Below are positions 1 to 6,452 of a stretch of DNA of 14,608 nt, in pieces. The position numbers were made by a program, and so were the translations under genes. Source of the DNA: an uncultured bacterium (GTDB taxonomy: Bacteria; Cyanobacteriota; Vampirovibrionia; Gastranaerophilales; Gastranaerophilaceae); the NCBI GenBank assembly GCA_900553205.1, contig USCK01000033.1:1-14608 (forward strand), read 5' to 3'. The notes below the pieces were generated by a model that did not search any database, had not been told where the DNA came from, and worked only from the letters and a program-made list of their open reading frames with translations. Within the stretch, counting starts at the first letter, position 1. Each line of letters starts with the position of its first letter.

Positions 1-996
1 GAGCGCCCTATGCCAAATCCATTGCCACCACACAGACCTGTTATGCCACCACATCATCAACACCCTGAACATGTTGATATAAAACCTGATTTACCGGGGT
101 TTAAGCCTGATGTAGGATTACAAGAATATATGCGCTACGAAATGTTGCGCCCTCAACCATTACCTCCACCTACAAACACTTCTATTAGCTCAGAGGTACA
201 TAGACATCATCACCACCATAAACACTTGCCACCACCTCCAAAAGAGGAAATTAGTCAAGAAGCTCAAGCTGCAATGAATGTTATGCAAAATGTTCAACAA
301 CCTGCTGAGCCTACCATTACTCAAATGCGACAAAAGTTAAGTGGTGATGCTGCAGAATTATTCTTTACAGGATTAATAAACCTAAACGATTTATCAAATA
401 CACTCAAAACAAATAGCAAAGGTGCTAAAGCAAAACTTGTACTTGCAATGGCAAACGCATCTAAACATGGTATTGATAATTCACAAATAAATGATACACT
501 CAAAATGATTTCAGCAAGCATGGCAGCGACAGAAACCTCTACGCCTTCAAAAGTTTTGAAAAACATTATTGAATTATATCTGCCTTGGTATCCTTTACAA
601 CAAGGAGTTGGATTTGATTTATCAATCGAAACAAAAGCTGGTGAACAGGACTTCTTATCTGTGTTAAAAGTTTGGATTCAAACCAGAAATTACGGAAATG
701 TTAATGCGATTTTAACTCTTATGACTTCAAACTCAGTAGATATGAGTATCCAATGTTCAGAAAAATTCCCAAAAGACGATTTGCTAAAAAGATTAAACGA
801 AGAAACAAAAAATAGAACTATGCAATCTAATATTAATGTAGAAGAATTTGAACAAACAGAAGGTTATATCGAACCTCAGCAACAAGCAAAAGTAAGTCTT
901 TCTTCTACATACGAAATGAATCCGTATCTATTACTAATGGCACATTCGTTTATCAAAAACACTATTGTTATAGATAGCAATATCTCCTTCTCGTAA
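1..996 (+). CDS. Pro/His-rich protein of unknown function (5' end outside window)
   Basis: The frame is open from base 1, so the gene probably begins before the window; the first ATG inside is at 10, with no ribosome binding site visible in the few bases before it. Counting from that ATG there are 328 residues. The first ~90 are low-complexity, rich in Pro and His (a run of five His near residue 68, several PPP), typical of a disordered linker. Residues ~105-185 look mainly helical. Residues ~190-275 (around LYLPWYPLQQG and the following DFLSVLKVWIQTRNYGNV) faintly recall the C-terminal domain of flagellar hook-length proteins (FliK family), but no other flagellar gene is near. The extreme C-terminus is hydrophobic. 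I do not recognise the family; the FliK similarity is only an impression. The next gene (1159) appears to have its own promoter. Confidence 0.75.
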   Translation, partial: ERPMPNPLPPHRPVMPPHHQHPEHVDIKPDLPGFKPDVGLQEYMRYEMLRPQPLPPPTNTSISSEVHRHHHHHKHLPPPPKEEISQEAQAAMNVMQNVQQPAEPTITQMRQKLSGDAAELFFTGLINLNDLSNTLKTNSKGAKAKLVLAMANASKHGIDNSQINDTLKMISASMAATETSTPSKVLKNIIELYLPWYPLQQGVGFDLSIETKAGEQDFLSVLKVWIQTRNYGNVNAILTLMTSNSVDMSIQCSEKFPKDDLLKRLNEETKNRTMQSNINVEEFEQTEGYIEPQQQAKVSLSSTYEMNPYLLLMAHSFIKNTIVIDSNISFS

Positions 997-1124
997 GTAG
1001 GAATAGGTGCAATTCTACCAATTCTTTTAACATGTTCAACAACAAAAACAAACAATTATCTATCCAAAAACATTACTATATAAGGTAATATTAACTCCTC
1101 TACATATTTATCACCTATCAGCTA

Positions 1125-1152
1125 TTGTTTATTATTTTGCAGAGTTAATAAT
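1125..1152 (+). promoter_or_regulatory. Promoter giving a probably leaderless transcript of the 1159 gene
   Basis: TTGTTT at 1125-1130 and AATAAT at 1147-1152 are separated by 16 bp. Only six bases (ACAAGT) lie between the -10 hexamer and the ATG at 1159, and no Shine-Dalgarno sequence is present, so transcription would begin at or next to the start codon. The -35 match is partial (3 of 6). Confidence 0.45.
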
Positions 1153-1158
1153 ACAAGT

Positions 1159-2508
1159 ATGAATATTGTAATTATCGGTGGTGTTGCAGCAGGCGCAAAA
1201 GCTGCAGCAAAATCCAGAAGGTTGTTACCTGACGCAAAAATAGATATTTATACGGAAGATACACATGTATCATATTCCTCATGTGGTCTGCCTTATTATA
1301 TCCAAGGTAATTTTAACGACTACAAAAAACTAATTGTCAGAACTCCCGAGGAGTTCGCTCAACAAAATATTAATGTACATCTGCAAAATCGTGTTATTAA
1401 AATCATTCCCAAAACACAAAAAATTCTTGTGAAGGATTTAACCAACGATGTCGAGTTTCCTGTTCCTTATGACAAACTTGTAATTGCAACCGGTGCCAAA
1501 CCATTTATTCCAAATATAAAGAATGTGGATATGCCTAATGTTTACAAAGTTCGAACATTAGAGGACGGTATCGCCATAAAAGAAGCAATGCAATCTGCAA
1601 CCCACGCAACTATTGTCGGTGGGGGTTATATCGGTATAGAAATGTTAGAAGCATTTGTGAAAAACAATATTTCTACAACTATGATAGAAACATCTCCACA
1701 TATTCTATCCATGCTTGATTCTGATATAGCACACTTGATTATGGATTATATTGAAGAAGAAAGCAGCGACTTTGTCAGACTACTAACAAATGATTCTGTC
1801 GTTTCCTTCAATGGCAAAGAAAAAGTAGAAGAAGTTATAACTGCAAACGGTGAACACTTCTCAACCGATATGGTTATTATGTGTGCAGGTATCCGTCCGA
1901 CAGTTGATATCGCTGTTGATGCAGGAATTGTATTGGGCAAAACAGGTGCTATCAAAGTTAACAGTCGAATGAAAACAAACCTTGAAAACATTTATGCCTG
2001 TGGAGATTGTGTAGAAGAAACAAATGTCATCACGCATCGACAAATTTGGCTTCCACTGGGGACAAATGCAAACAAAGAAGGACGATGTGCGGCCGTAAAT
2101 CTTGCAGGTTATACAGAGGACTTTGAAGGAGTCTTGGGCTCTACAGTCACAAGGTATCTAAACCTTACAATATCTGCAACCGGTTTGACACACAAAGCCG
2201 CAGAAGAAGAAGGTTTTGACCCTGTTTCTATTATCACAACAAAACGAGATAAAGCAGGCTACATGCCGGAGGTTAGAAATGTCACTATCAAGCTAGTTGC
2301 CGACAAACGTACACACAAACTCTTAGGTGGACAAGCAATAGGTTGCGGCGATGCAGATAAAAGAATTAACACTCTATCTGTCGGACTATTAAACGGCATA
2401 ACGGTAGAAGAACTTTTGGGAGCTGATATTACTTATGCCCCTCCATTTTCTACAACAATAGACCCACTACTCTCTGCAGCAAAACTTTTGATAAACAAAT
2501 TGAAATAG
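1159..2508 (+). CDS. FAD-dependent pyridine nucleotide-disulfide oxidoreductase (CoA-disulfide reductase / NADH oxidase type)
   Basis: 449 residues, the usual length for CoA-disulfide reductases and Nox enzymes (about 440-450). The N-terminus carries the FAD-binding glycine motif (IIGGVAAGAKAA, residues 5-16). The single redox cysteine lies in SYSSCGLPYY (Cys42), the signature that separates this group from dithiol reductases with CxxxxC. A second nucleotide-binding motif, IVGGGYIGIE (152-161), should bind NAD(P)H, followed by the second FAD motif (YACGDC, about residue 280) and a C-terminal dimerisation domain. Family members reduce CoA disulfide or related persulfides, or reduce O2 to water; the sequence does not decide between them. 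It probably acts in the cytoplasm in thiol redox balance or oxygen defence. There is no ribosome binding site; see the promoter at 1125. The stop lies 2 bp from that of the convergent gene, with no obvious terminator between. Confidence 0.93.
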   Translation: MNIVIIGGVAAGAKAAAKSRRLLPDAKIDIYTEDTHVSYSSCGLPYYIQGNFNDYKKLIVRTPEEFAQQNINVHLQNRVIKIIPKTQKILVKDLTNDVEFPVPYDKLVIATGAKPFIPNIKNVDMPNVYKVRTLEDGIAIKEAMQSATHATIVGGGYIGIEMLEAFVKNNISTTMIETSPHILSMLDSDIAHLIMDYIEEESSDFVRLLTNDSVVSFNGKEKVEEVITANGEHFSTDMVIMCAGIRPTVDIAVDAGIVLGKTGAIKVNSRMKTNLENIYACGDCVEETNVITHRQIWLPLGTNANKEGRCAAVNLAGYTEDFEGVLGSTVTRYLNLTISATGLTHKAAEEEGFDPVSIITTKRDKAGYMPEVRNVTIKLVADKRTHKLLGGQAIGCGDADKRINTLSVGLLNGITVEELLGADITYAPPFSTTIDPLLSAAKLLINKLK

Positions 2509-2510
2509 AA

Positions 2511-3494
2511 TTAAACACCTCTGCCCATTTCGCCAAGCATAATAAATTCTCTCAATGGTGATTCTTGTTTAACCAATTTATAAAAATCTTTCACAAGAAG
2601 CATTTTTGTCTTTATCCATTGAAAATTGCTTGCAACAAAATATTCTTTTTGTTTTTCAGCTGTTTTAAGGTATCGTTTTGTTTTGACAAACAGTCTAAAA
2701 TGCCGTTTGCGTCTCAAAATTTCACGAGTTGCAAAATACATCATTCCGTCAAGGTCAATTTCGTATCCGTCCGAGTAATTAAAATCAATTACATAGTTCT
2801 CATTGTCATCTGTCGAAACAAGAAAATATCCGATAATCCGACTTGATGCCGGATCCTCAATAACATATCTATATGAGGTTGAATAAGTAAGTCCATGGCA
2901 GAAGGTTTCTGCAAACTCTTTGGCACTTCTTTCCAAAGTCGGTTTGAAGTATGGAATCAGTGAATCATTATAAATTTCTGAAATCTCTTTCAAGTCAGAA
3001 TCTTTTAATCTGCGATATTGTATAGAATTCGTTTTTTGAAAAGTTTTTTTTGTAACTTCCCAAAGCTCCTCTGCAGAGCATTGACGGAAACCACAACCTG
3101 TAATAAACAGGTTTAACAATTCAGTACTTAATTCATTGATTATTGCATAGAATGTAGTTGCACCGTTTGCGCCATAATGAGAAATAATAAATTCAATCAG
3201 CTGTTTCGCCACATCAAAAGCATTTTCTGAAAAAAACAACTGCGAAATAGCAACTTTAGAATAGTTTCCTACAATAGGTGAAACCGTTATTGCCCCTAAC
3301 GATTCACCATTTTCTGATATAATATACGATTCGTCTAAAAACTTGTATTTTAAAGGCAAAAGATTATGTATCCCTGCAAAAGGCCCCATTGATAAGAGTT
3401 TTAAGAACCAATTATTTTTGTTTGTATTCAAAAACGGAATCATATTCTTGACTTTTGAATGATTGAATAAAGTTAATTTTTGAATCTTCGCCAT
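2511..3494 (-). CDS. Tandem GNAT-like acetyltransferase family protein
   Basis: 327 residues from the ATG at 3494. The frame extends 12 codons further to a TTG at 3530, but that stretch contains a TTGAAC/TATAAT promoter, so the ATG is the likelier start and the mRNA would be leaderless. Residues ~1-140 resemble one GNAT fold (ESYIISENGESLGAITVSP, then GANGATTFYAIINELSTELL and LFITGCGFRQ, the family's late helix-strand pattern). Residues ~155-320 look like a second, more divergent GNAT half (YRRLKDSDLKEISEIYNDS, then YVIEDPASSRIIGYFLV). A canonical RxxGxG/A acetyl-CoA loop is not clear in either half, so catalytic activity and substrate are open. No partner gene is evident: it converges on the oxidoreductase and lies downstream of the toxin-antitoxin unit but has its own promoter. 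Confidence 0.72.
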   Translation of the reverse strand: MAKIQKLTLFNHSKVKNMIPFLNTNKNNWFLKLLSMGPFAGIHNLLPLKYKFLDESYIISENGESLGAITVSPIVGNYSKVAISQLFFSENAFDVAKQLIEFIISHYGANGATTFYAIINELSTELLNLFITGCGFRQCSAEELWEVTKKTFQKTNSIQYRRLKDSDLKEISEIYNDSLIPYFKPTLERSAKEFAETFCHGLTYSTSYRYVIEDPASSRIIGYFLVSTDDNENYVIDFNYSDGYEIDLDGMMYFATREILRRKRHFRLFVKTKRYLKTAEKQKEYFVASNFQWIKTKMLLVKDFYKLVKQESPLREFIMLGEMGRGV

Positions 3495-3501
3495 ACTTTT
3501 G

Positions 3502-3530
3502 ATTATAGCCTTTTTATAAAATTTGTTCAA
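3502..3530 (-). promoter_or_regulatory. Sigma70-type promoter placing the RNA start at the 3494 ATG
   Basis: On the minus strand TTGAAC (3530-3525) and a perfect TATAAT (3507-3502) are exactly 17 bp apart. Seven bases (CAAAAGT) follow before the ATG at 3494, so the RNA should start within about a base of the A of ATG. No ribosome binding site is present. The TTGAAC box begins at the very TTG that a longest-frame gene call would use as its start. Confidence 0.7.
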
Positions 3531-3558
3531 TGAGTTTTTTGAGAGGTTGATATTTGGT

Positions 3559-3567
3559 GGGGGGGGG
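3559..3567. repeat. Homopolymer tract of nine G (C9 on the minus strand)
   Basis: An uninterrupted run of nine G, preceded by GGT, in otherwise AT-rich DNA. It lies 28 bp upstream of the -35 box of the minus-strand GNAT-like gene, between that promoter and the end of the antitoxin gene. Confidence 0.9.
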
Positions 3568-3630
3568 AGAATTTGTGAATAGATTTCAAATTATTTTTCA
3601 AGCAGAGCTTTAACAATAACAAGAATAATA

Positions 3631-3918
3631 CTAGCCTTGCATTAAGCTATCATAATCAAGATTATGACTTCTGGCATATTTTAAAAATTCTTTTTCTTTT
3701 TCTGAAACTCTTATTTGAAACTTTAGAACCACACCGTTTTGAGGTTTACGACCTGCACCAACCCGTTTGCCACCATATCCATAAGTTTCTTTATAATACT
3801 TTTCTCCTGACAGTTCTTCATATTCCGATTTTGTAATTATCTGTTCATTAGGCAAGACTTCAGACTTTTTCTTTTTTACAACAAATCCTTCTTCATCTTT
3901 GATATAAACATAAGTCAT
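3631..3918 (-). CDS. Putative antitoxin with GGKRVGAGRKP motif
   Basis: 95 residues. Its start follows the toxin stop by one base, and its strong ribosome binding site (AAAGGAGG) lies inside the last toxin codons, so translation is coupled. The first ~45 residues are charged (KKKK at 15-18). The central GGKRVGAGRKP (49-59) is a basic, Gly-rich segment known from phage small proteins and some antitoxins, where it is thought to contact DNA. Residues 64-95 (VLKFQIRVSEKEKEFLKYAR and on) look like the strand and first helix of a ribbon-helix-helix fold, but the protein ends before a full second helix. The role is inferred mainly from gene order: small, co-translated, directly after a RelE-like toxin. 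It is not the helix-turn-helix antitoxin usual for HigB partners. A minor phage protein is an alternative. No strong terminator follows. Confidence 0.75.
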   Translation of the reverse strand: MTYVYIKDEEGFVVKKKKSEVLPNEQIITKSEYEELSGEKYYKETYGYGGKRVGAGRKPQNGVVLKFQIRVSEKEKEFLKYARSHNLDYDSLMQG

Positions 3919-3919
3919 A

Positions 3920-4216
3920 TTAGACCTCCTTTAATCGTTTTTGTGCAAGTTTTATATAATAATCAGGTGCTTTGTTAGACCGTTTTTCATATACAAGCCC
4001 TATCAATATGATACTATTTTCTTTATACTTAAATAATGCTCTAACATCGTTTGTTTTAATTTCAAATAATCCATCTCTTAAAAATCGTCTTTTTACAAAT
4101 TCAATACCTTTATTTTCAACAGTATCAAAATCTTCTTTTAAAGCATTTTGTTGGGATTTGGTAAGAATTGAAATTTCTTTTTCAGCTTGTTTAAGTTTTT
4201 CAATTTTAAATTTCAT
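3920..4216 (-). CDS. RelE/HigB-like toxin (phage Gp49-like family)
   Basis: 98 residues, typical for RelE/ParE/HigB toxins. A helical N-terminus (KIEKLKQAEKEISILTKSQQ) is followed by the family's core: RRFLRDGLFEIKTNDVRALF, a strand pair (YKENSIILIGLVYEKRS), and the C-terminal helix with APDYYIKLAQKRLKEV. This order (basic residue before LFEI, R within NDVRALF, a K-rich turn, then a terminal IxLAxKRxKE helix) is characteristic of HigB-type toxins, which cut mRNA on the ribosome. Activity is inferred from the family. AAGG about 10 nt before the ATG is a modest ribosome binding site, weaker than the antitoxin's, which would favour antitoxin excess. It is the first gene of a two-gene operon with the antitoxin; the promoter and its inverted repeat lie just upstream. 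Confidence 0.83.
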   Translation of the reverse strand: MKFKIEKLKQAEKEISILTKSQQNALKEDFDTVENKGIEFVKRRFLRDGLFEIKTNDVRALFKYKENSIILIGLVYEKRSNKAPDYYIKLAQKRLKEV

Positions 4217-4239
4217 ATTTATAATACCTTGTAATACTC

Positions 4240-4268
4240 ATTATAAAGTACCAACTTGAATATGTCAA
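4240..4268 (-). promoter_or_regulatory. Consensus sigma70 promoter of the toxin-antitoxin operon
   Basis: On the minus strand, perfect TTGACA (4268-4263) and perfect TATAAT (4245-4240) with a 17-bp spacer. The predicted RNA start is about 4233, leaving a short leader before the toxin ATG at 4216. A promoter this strong normally needs repression, which the overlapping inverted repeat could provide. Confidence 0.85.
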
Positions 4269-4281
4269 CGCATTCAAGTTG
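4252..4281. promoter_or_regulatory. Inverted repeat, probable operator of the toxin-antitoxin operon
   Basis: CAACTTGAAT (4252-4261) and its exact reverse complement ATTCAAGTTG (4272-4281) are separated by 10 bp. The arms are 20 bp apart centre to centre, about two helical turns, so both face the same side of DNA. One arm lies in the promoter spacer and the other just upstream of the -35 box, which itself falls between them. This is the layout expected for autorepression by the toxin-antitoxin complex. Confidence 0.75.
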
Positions 4282-4381
4282 AGTTTTGAATACTTGCACA
4301 GGAAATTCCTTAATAACATAAAGAATACACTAATCACCCACAAAATATTAACTTTTGTAACAAATAAAACAAGTCGTGAAA

Positions 4382-4410
4382 TTGGGATGTCGATATATAC
4401 TTTATATATA
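4382..4410 (+). promoter_or_regulatory. Possible promoter of a small RNA
   Basis: TTGGGA (4382-4387) and TATATA (4405-4410) with a 17-bp spacer, reading toward the terminator at 4480-4509. The -10 lies in AT-alternating sequence, so a chance match is possible. Confidence 0.4.
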
Positions 4411-4416
4411 TGTAAT

Positions 4417-4509
4417 CAATAAAGAGATTATTAAAAAAGATTTTTTATATACCCTAATTCCCTTCCTAATTCTAGTTTTACTCCTCATTTCCCACGAGGA
4501 GTTTTTTTT
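4417..4509 (+). ncRNA. Candidate small RNA of about 93 nt
   Basis: Bounded by a possible promoter (4382-4410) and a good plus-strand terminator (4480-4509). No plus-strand protein gene ends here: the neighbours on both sides are on the minus strand, so the terminator needs another explanation. The middle is unusually pyrimidine-rich, with CCTAATTC twice (4452-4460 and 4464-4472 region) around CCCTTCC, then CTCCTC in the terminator stem. Such C/U stretches can pair with ribosome binding sites. An A-run/T-run pair at about 4432-4446 could form a weak 5' hairpin. Expression is inferred only. Confidence 0.35.
4480..4509 (+). terminator. Rho-independent terminator facing right
   Basis: ACTCCTC (4480-4486), a 9-nt loop and GAGGAGT (4496-4502) form a perfect 7-bp stem that runs into eight T (4502-4509). 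The reverse strand has no T-run after the hairpin, so it terminates plus-strand transcription, although no plus-strand gene lies upstream. Confidence 0.8.
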
Positions 4510-4534
4510 ATGAGAAAATAGGTATTTTGTATTT

Positions 4535-5527
4535 TTAATGGAGTACAAATATTCTTTTATATCTTGTTTTGAAGAATTTTCTTAAAATATGAGCTATCTC
4601 TACAAAAATCTTTCCGACAACAGGAATTATACAAAGTTTTGTCCATTCACAACCTGCGTTTTCATCTATCGCTCTTTGGATAAATTCACTAAGAGAAAGA
4701 GTGAAATCTCTGCCCCAGAAATAAGCAACTCTTAATTGTTTATAATTGATTAGGTTATACATAAATTTGGAATACCAACAATCTTGCATATATGGTTTTG
4801 TGAATCTATTATACGCAATAATATTTTCATAAGTTGGTACAGTTTCTTTGTTTTCTTGTTCTGAATACACACGATATCTTAACAAGCGTTTGCTTCTGAA
4901 TATGACAGCACCGTCATCATCTTTCATAGTGTTTGCAACAAACGGTTTATCAAACATTCTGCCGAATTGTGCATAATACTCCATATCATAGATATGATCT
5001 TTGAGGTTTTGAGTTTTGTATATTGTATTTGAATATGCCAAACGTTGCATTCTATACAAGTAATTAACAAAAGTTTTTTTATCCATACAATAATCAAATC
5101 TTTGTGATGCTTTTGCCCAGTTATCATTTGTCGGATTTGACCAGTCTTGATAACAACTTGAAACTATTGTCGTATTTGGATATTTATTTATTGCTTCTAT
5201 TGCATAGCTGAAATAATCAGGATGCATAATGTCATCATCATGAAATAAAATCGTAAAATCTTTTTGAGCAAGGTTTGAGATAGTTCTGAAATTCTCCAAA
5301 TCAGACATTTTTTGATTCTGTCTATAATAATGCAAATTAGAATATTGTTGCATCATTTCTTTAACCATATCTTCTGTACCGTCAGAACTGCAGTTGTCCA
5401 AAACTGTGATTTCAACTTGTCCGATAGACTGGTTCAAAATACTTATAATAGAATCCTTCAACATATCTTTTCTGTTATAAGTCAGGATAAATGCTTCAAT
5501 ATTATCTTTTGTATAAAACTTACTCAT
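4535..5527 (-). CDS. Family 2 glycosyltransferase
   Basis: 330 residues with a GT-A fold. The N-terminus has the family pattern FILTYNRKDMLKDSIISIL (about 13-31), then VLDNCSSDGTEDM (42-54), the nucleotide-sugar-binding region, and a DDD at 97-99 (FHDDDIMHPDYF), the DxD-type site that holds the metal and sugar diphosphate. The remainder is less conserved and should carry acceptor specificity. A short hydrophobic, basic stretch near the C-terminus (IPVVGKIFVEIAHILRKFFK) may touch the membrane. Family members add one sugar to surface polysaccharide, lipopolysaccharide or glycoprotein glycans; donor and acceptor cannot be read here. AAGAGG 7 nt before the ATG is a good ribosome binding site. It is divergent from the aldolase-phosphatase operon, which could take part in the same sugar pathway, but no complete polysaccharide cluster is present. 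Confidence 0.9.
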   Translation of the reverse strand: MSKFYTKDNIEAFILTYNRKDMLKDSIISILNQSIGQVEITVLDNCSSDGTEDMVKEMMQQYSNLHYYRQNQKMSDLENFRTISNLAQKDFTILFHDDDIMHPDYFSYAIEAINKYPNTTIVSSCYQDWSNPTNDNWAKASQRFDYCMDKKTFVNYLYRMQRLAYSNTIYKTQNLKDHIYDMEYYAQFGRMFDKPFVANTMKDDDGAVIFRSKRLLRYRVYSEQENKETVPTYENIIAYNRFTKPYMQDCWYSKFMYNLINYKQLRVAYFWGRDFTLSLSEFIQRAIDENAGCEWTKLCIIPVVGKIFVEIAHILRKFFKTRYKRIFVLH

Positions 5528-5555
5528 AAAAAATCCTCTTATTAAAATAATATTA

Positions 5556-5564
5556 ATTATAACA
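5556..5564 (-). promoter_or_regulatory. Extended -10 promoter of the glycosyltransferase gene
   Basis: On the minus strand TGT-TATAAT (5564-5556) is a full extended -10 element; the upstream -35 region is poor, as is normal for this promoter type. It gives a leader of about 20 nt that includes AAGAGG. Confidence 0.6.
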
Positions 5565-5587
5565 TAAAGTTATAATGCTTAAATTGA

Positions 5588-5616
5588 GATACATTTCTAG
5601 CCGAGTGTAGTATAAT
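5588..5616 (+). promoter_or_regulatory. Promoter of the aldolase-phosphatase operon
   Basis: GATACA (5588-5593), 17-bp spacer, perfect TATAAT (5611-5616). The RNA start is expected near 5623, so the TTG at 5622 cannot readily be the start codon, which supports the ATG at 5640. Confidence 0.6.
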
Positions 5617-5639
5617 TATACTTGCATAAAGGTAAAGAT

Positions 5640-6452
5640 ATGAATCTATTAGAGAAAAAAATGGTTGATTCATTAATCGACCTAAAAGAAAATCACAATG
5701 TACTCGCAGTAAAAGCTGAATTTGAGGCAGAAGGAACAAGTTTTGAAGAAGCTATGCGATTAAAAGAACTCACCTTAAAAGCCGGATTAGATTTTTCAAT
5801 AAAAATAGGTGGGTGCGAAGCTATAAAAGATATGCTTGATACCCAAAAGATAAATATAAATTCGCTAATTGCCCCTATGATTGAATCACCTTATGCAATG
5901 AAAAAATTTGTTAATGCTATAGAATCCGTATTTACAGATAAAGAAAAACAAAATATCAGTTTTTTAATCAATATTGAAACAATTACGGGTTACAACAATT
6001 TGAAGGATATTGTGTCAGCTAAAGATTTTGATAACATATCAGGAATTGTTCTGGGGCGTACGGATATGGTAGGCTCTATGAATTTAAACAAACAAGAAAT
6101 AAATTCTGAAAAGATTTTTGTAATTGCTGATTCTATCTCTAATAAAATGAAGGAACTGAAAAAAGATTTTATAATCGGGGGCAGTGTTTCAACAGATTCG
6201 ATACCATTTTTTAGACAATTACCTTATTTAACAAAATTTGAAACTAGAAAAATTATCTTTGATGCACAAAAAGCATTAAATGATAAAAACATCAACAACG
6301 GTTTATTTAAAGCAATAGATTTTGAAATGATGTGGTTGAAATATAAACAGAATTCATATAACAATATCCTGACAGAGGACAACAAAAGGTTTGTAATGCT
6401 TGAAAAGCTTTCTACCAAAATACTTGAGGAAATAAGCTGTGCAAATAAATAA
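5640..6452 (+). CDS. HpcH/HpaI aldolase / citrate lyase beta-like family protein
   Basis: 270 residues from the ATG at 5640, chosen because AAAGG lies 7 nt upstream; an in-frame TTG at 5622 would add six residues but sits at the likely RNA start. The protein fits the phosphoenolpyruvate/pyruvate TIM-barrel superfamily. FLINIETITGYNNLKDI has Glu113 where the family keeps its first metal ligand, and GIVLGRTDMVGSMNL has Asp142 at the second (family pattern G..DL..SLG). IAPMIESPYAM (77-87) is a third conserved strand. Relatives cleave or form C-C bonds with pyruvate or acetyl-CoA-type substrates using Mg or Mn. The substrate is not evident. It is co-transcribed and translationally coupled with the HAD phosphatase, and divergent from a glycosyltransferase, which hints at synthesis of an unusual acidic sugar; that link is inference. 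Confidence 0.78.
   Translation: MNLLEKKMVDSLIDLKENHNVLAVKAEFEAEGTSFEEAMRLKELTLKAGLDFSIKIGGCEAIKDMLDTQKININSLIAPMIESPYAMKKFVNAIESVFTDKEKQNISFLINIETITGYNNLKDIVSAKDFDNISGIVLGRTDMVGSMNLNKQEINSEKIFVIADSISNKMKELKKDFIIGGSVSTDSIPFFRQLPYLTKFETRKIIFDAQKALNDKNINNGLFKAIDFEMMWLKYKQNSYNNILTEDNKRFVMLEKLSTKILEEISCANK

Noticed and set aside
2565..2846. 93-residue plus-strand frame opposite the GNAT-like gene
   Set aside because: Lies wholly antisense to a better-supported gene, has runs of Phe/Lys/Cys typical of shadow frames and no ribosome binding site.
3972..4259. 95-residue plus-strand frame over the toxin gene
   Set aside because: Antisense to the toxin and its promoter; no ribosome binding site; hydrophobic composition is the complement of AT-rich coding sequence.
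5622..5639. TTG start adding six residues to the aldolase
   Set aside because: It coincides with the predicted RNA start and has no ribosome binding site, whereas AAAGG is well placed for the ATG at 5640.
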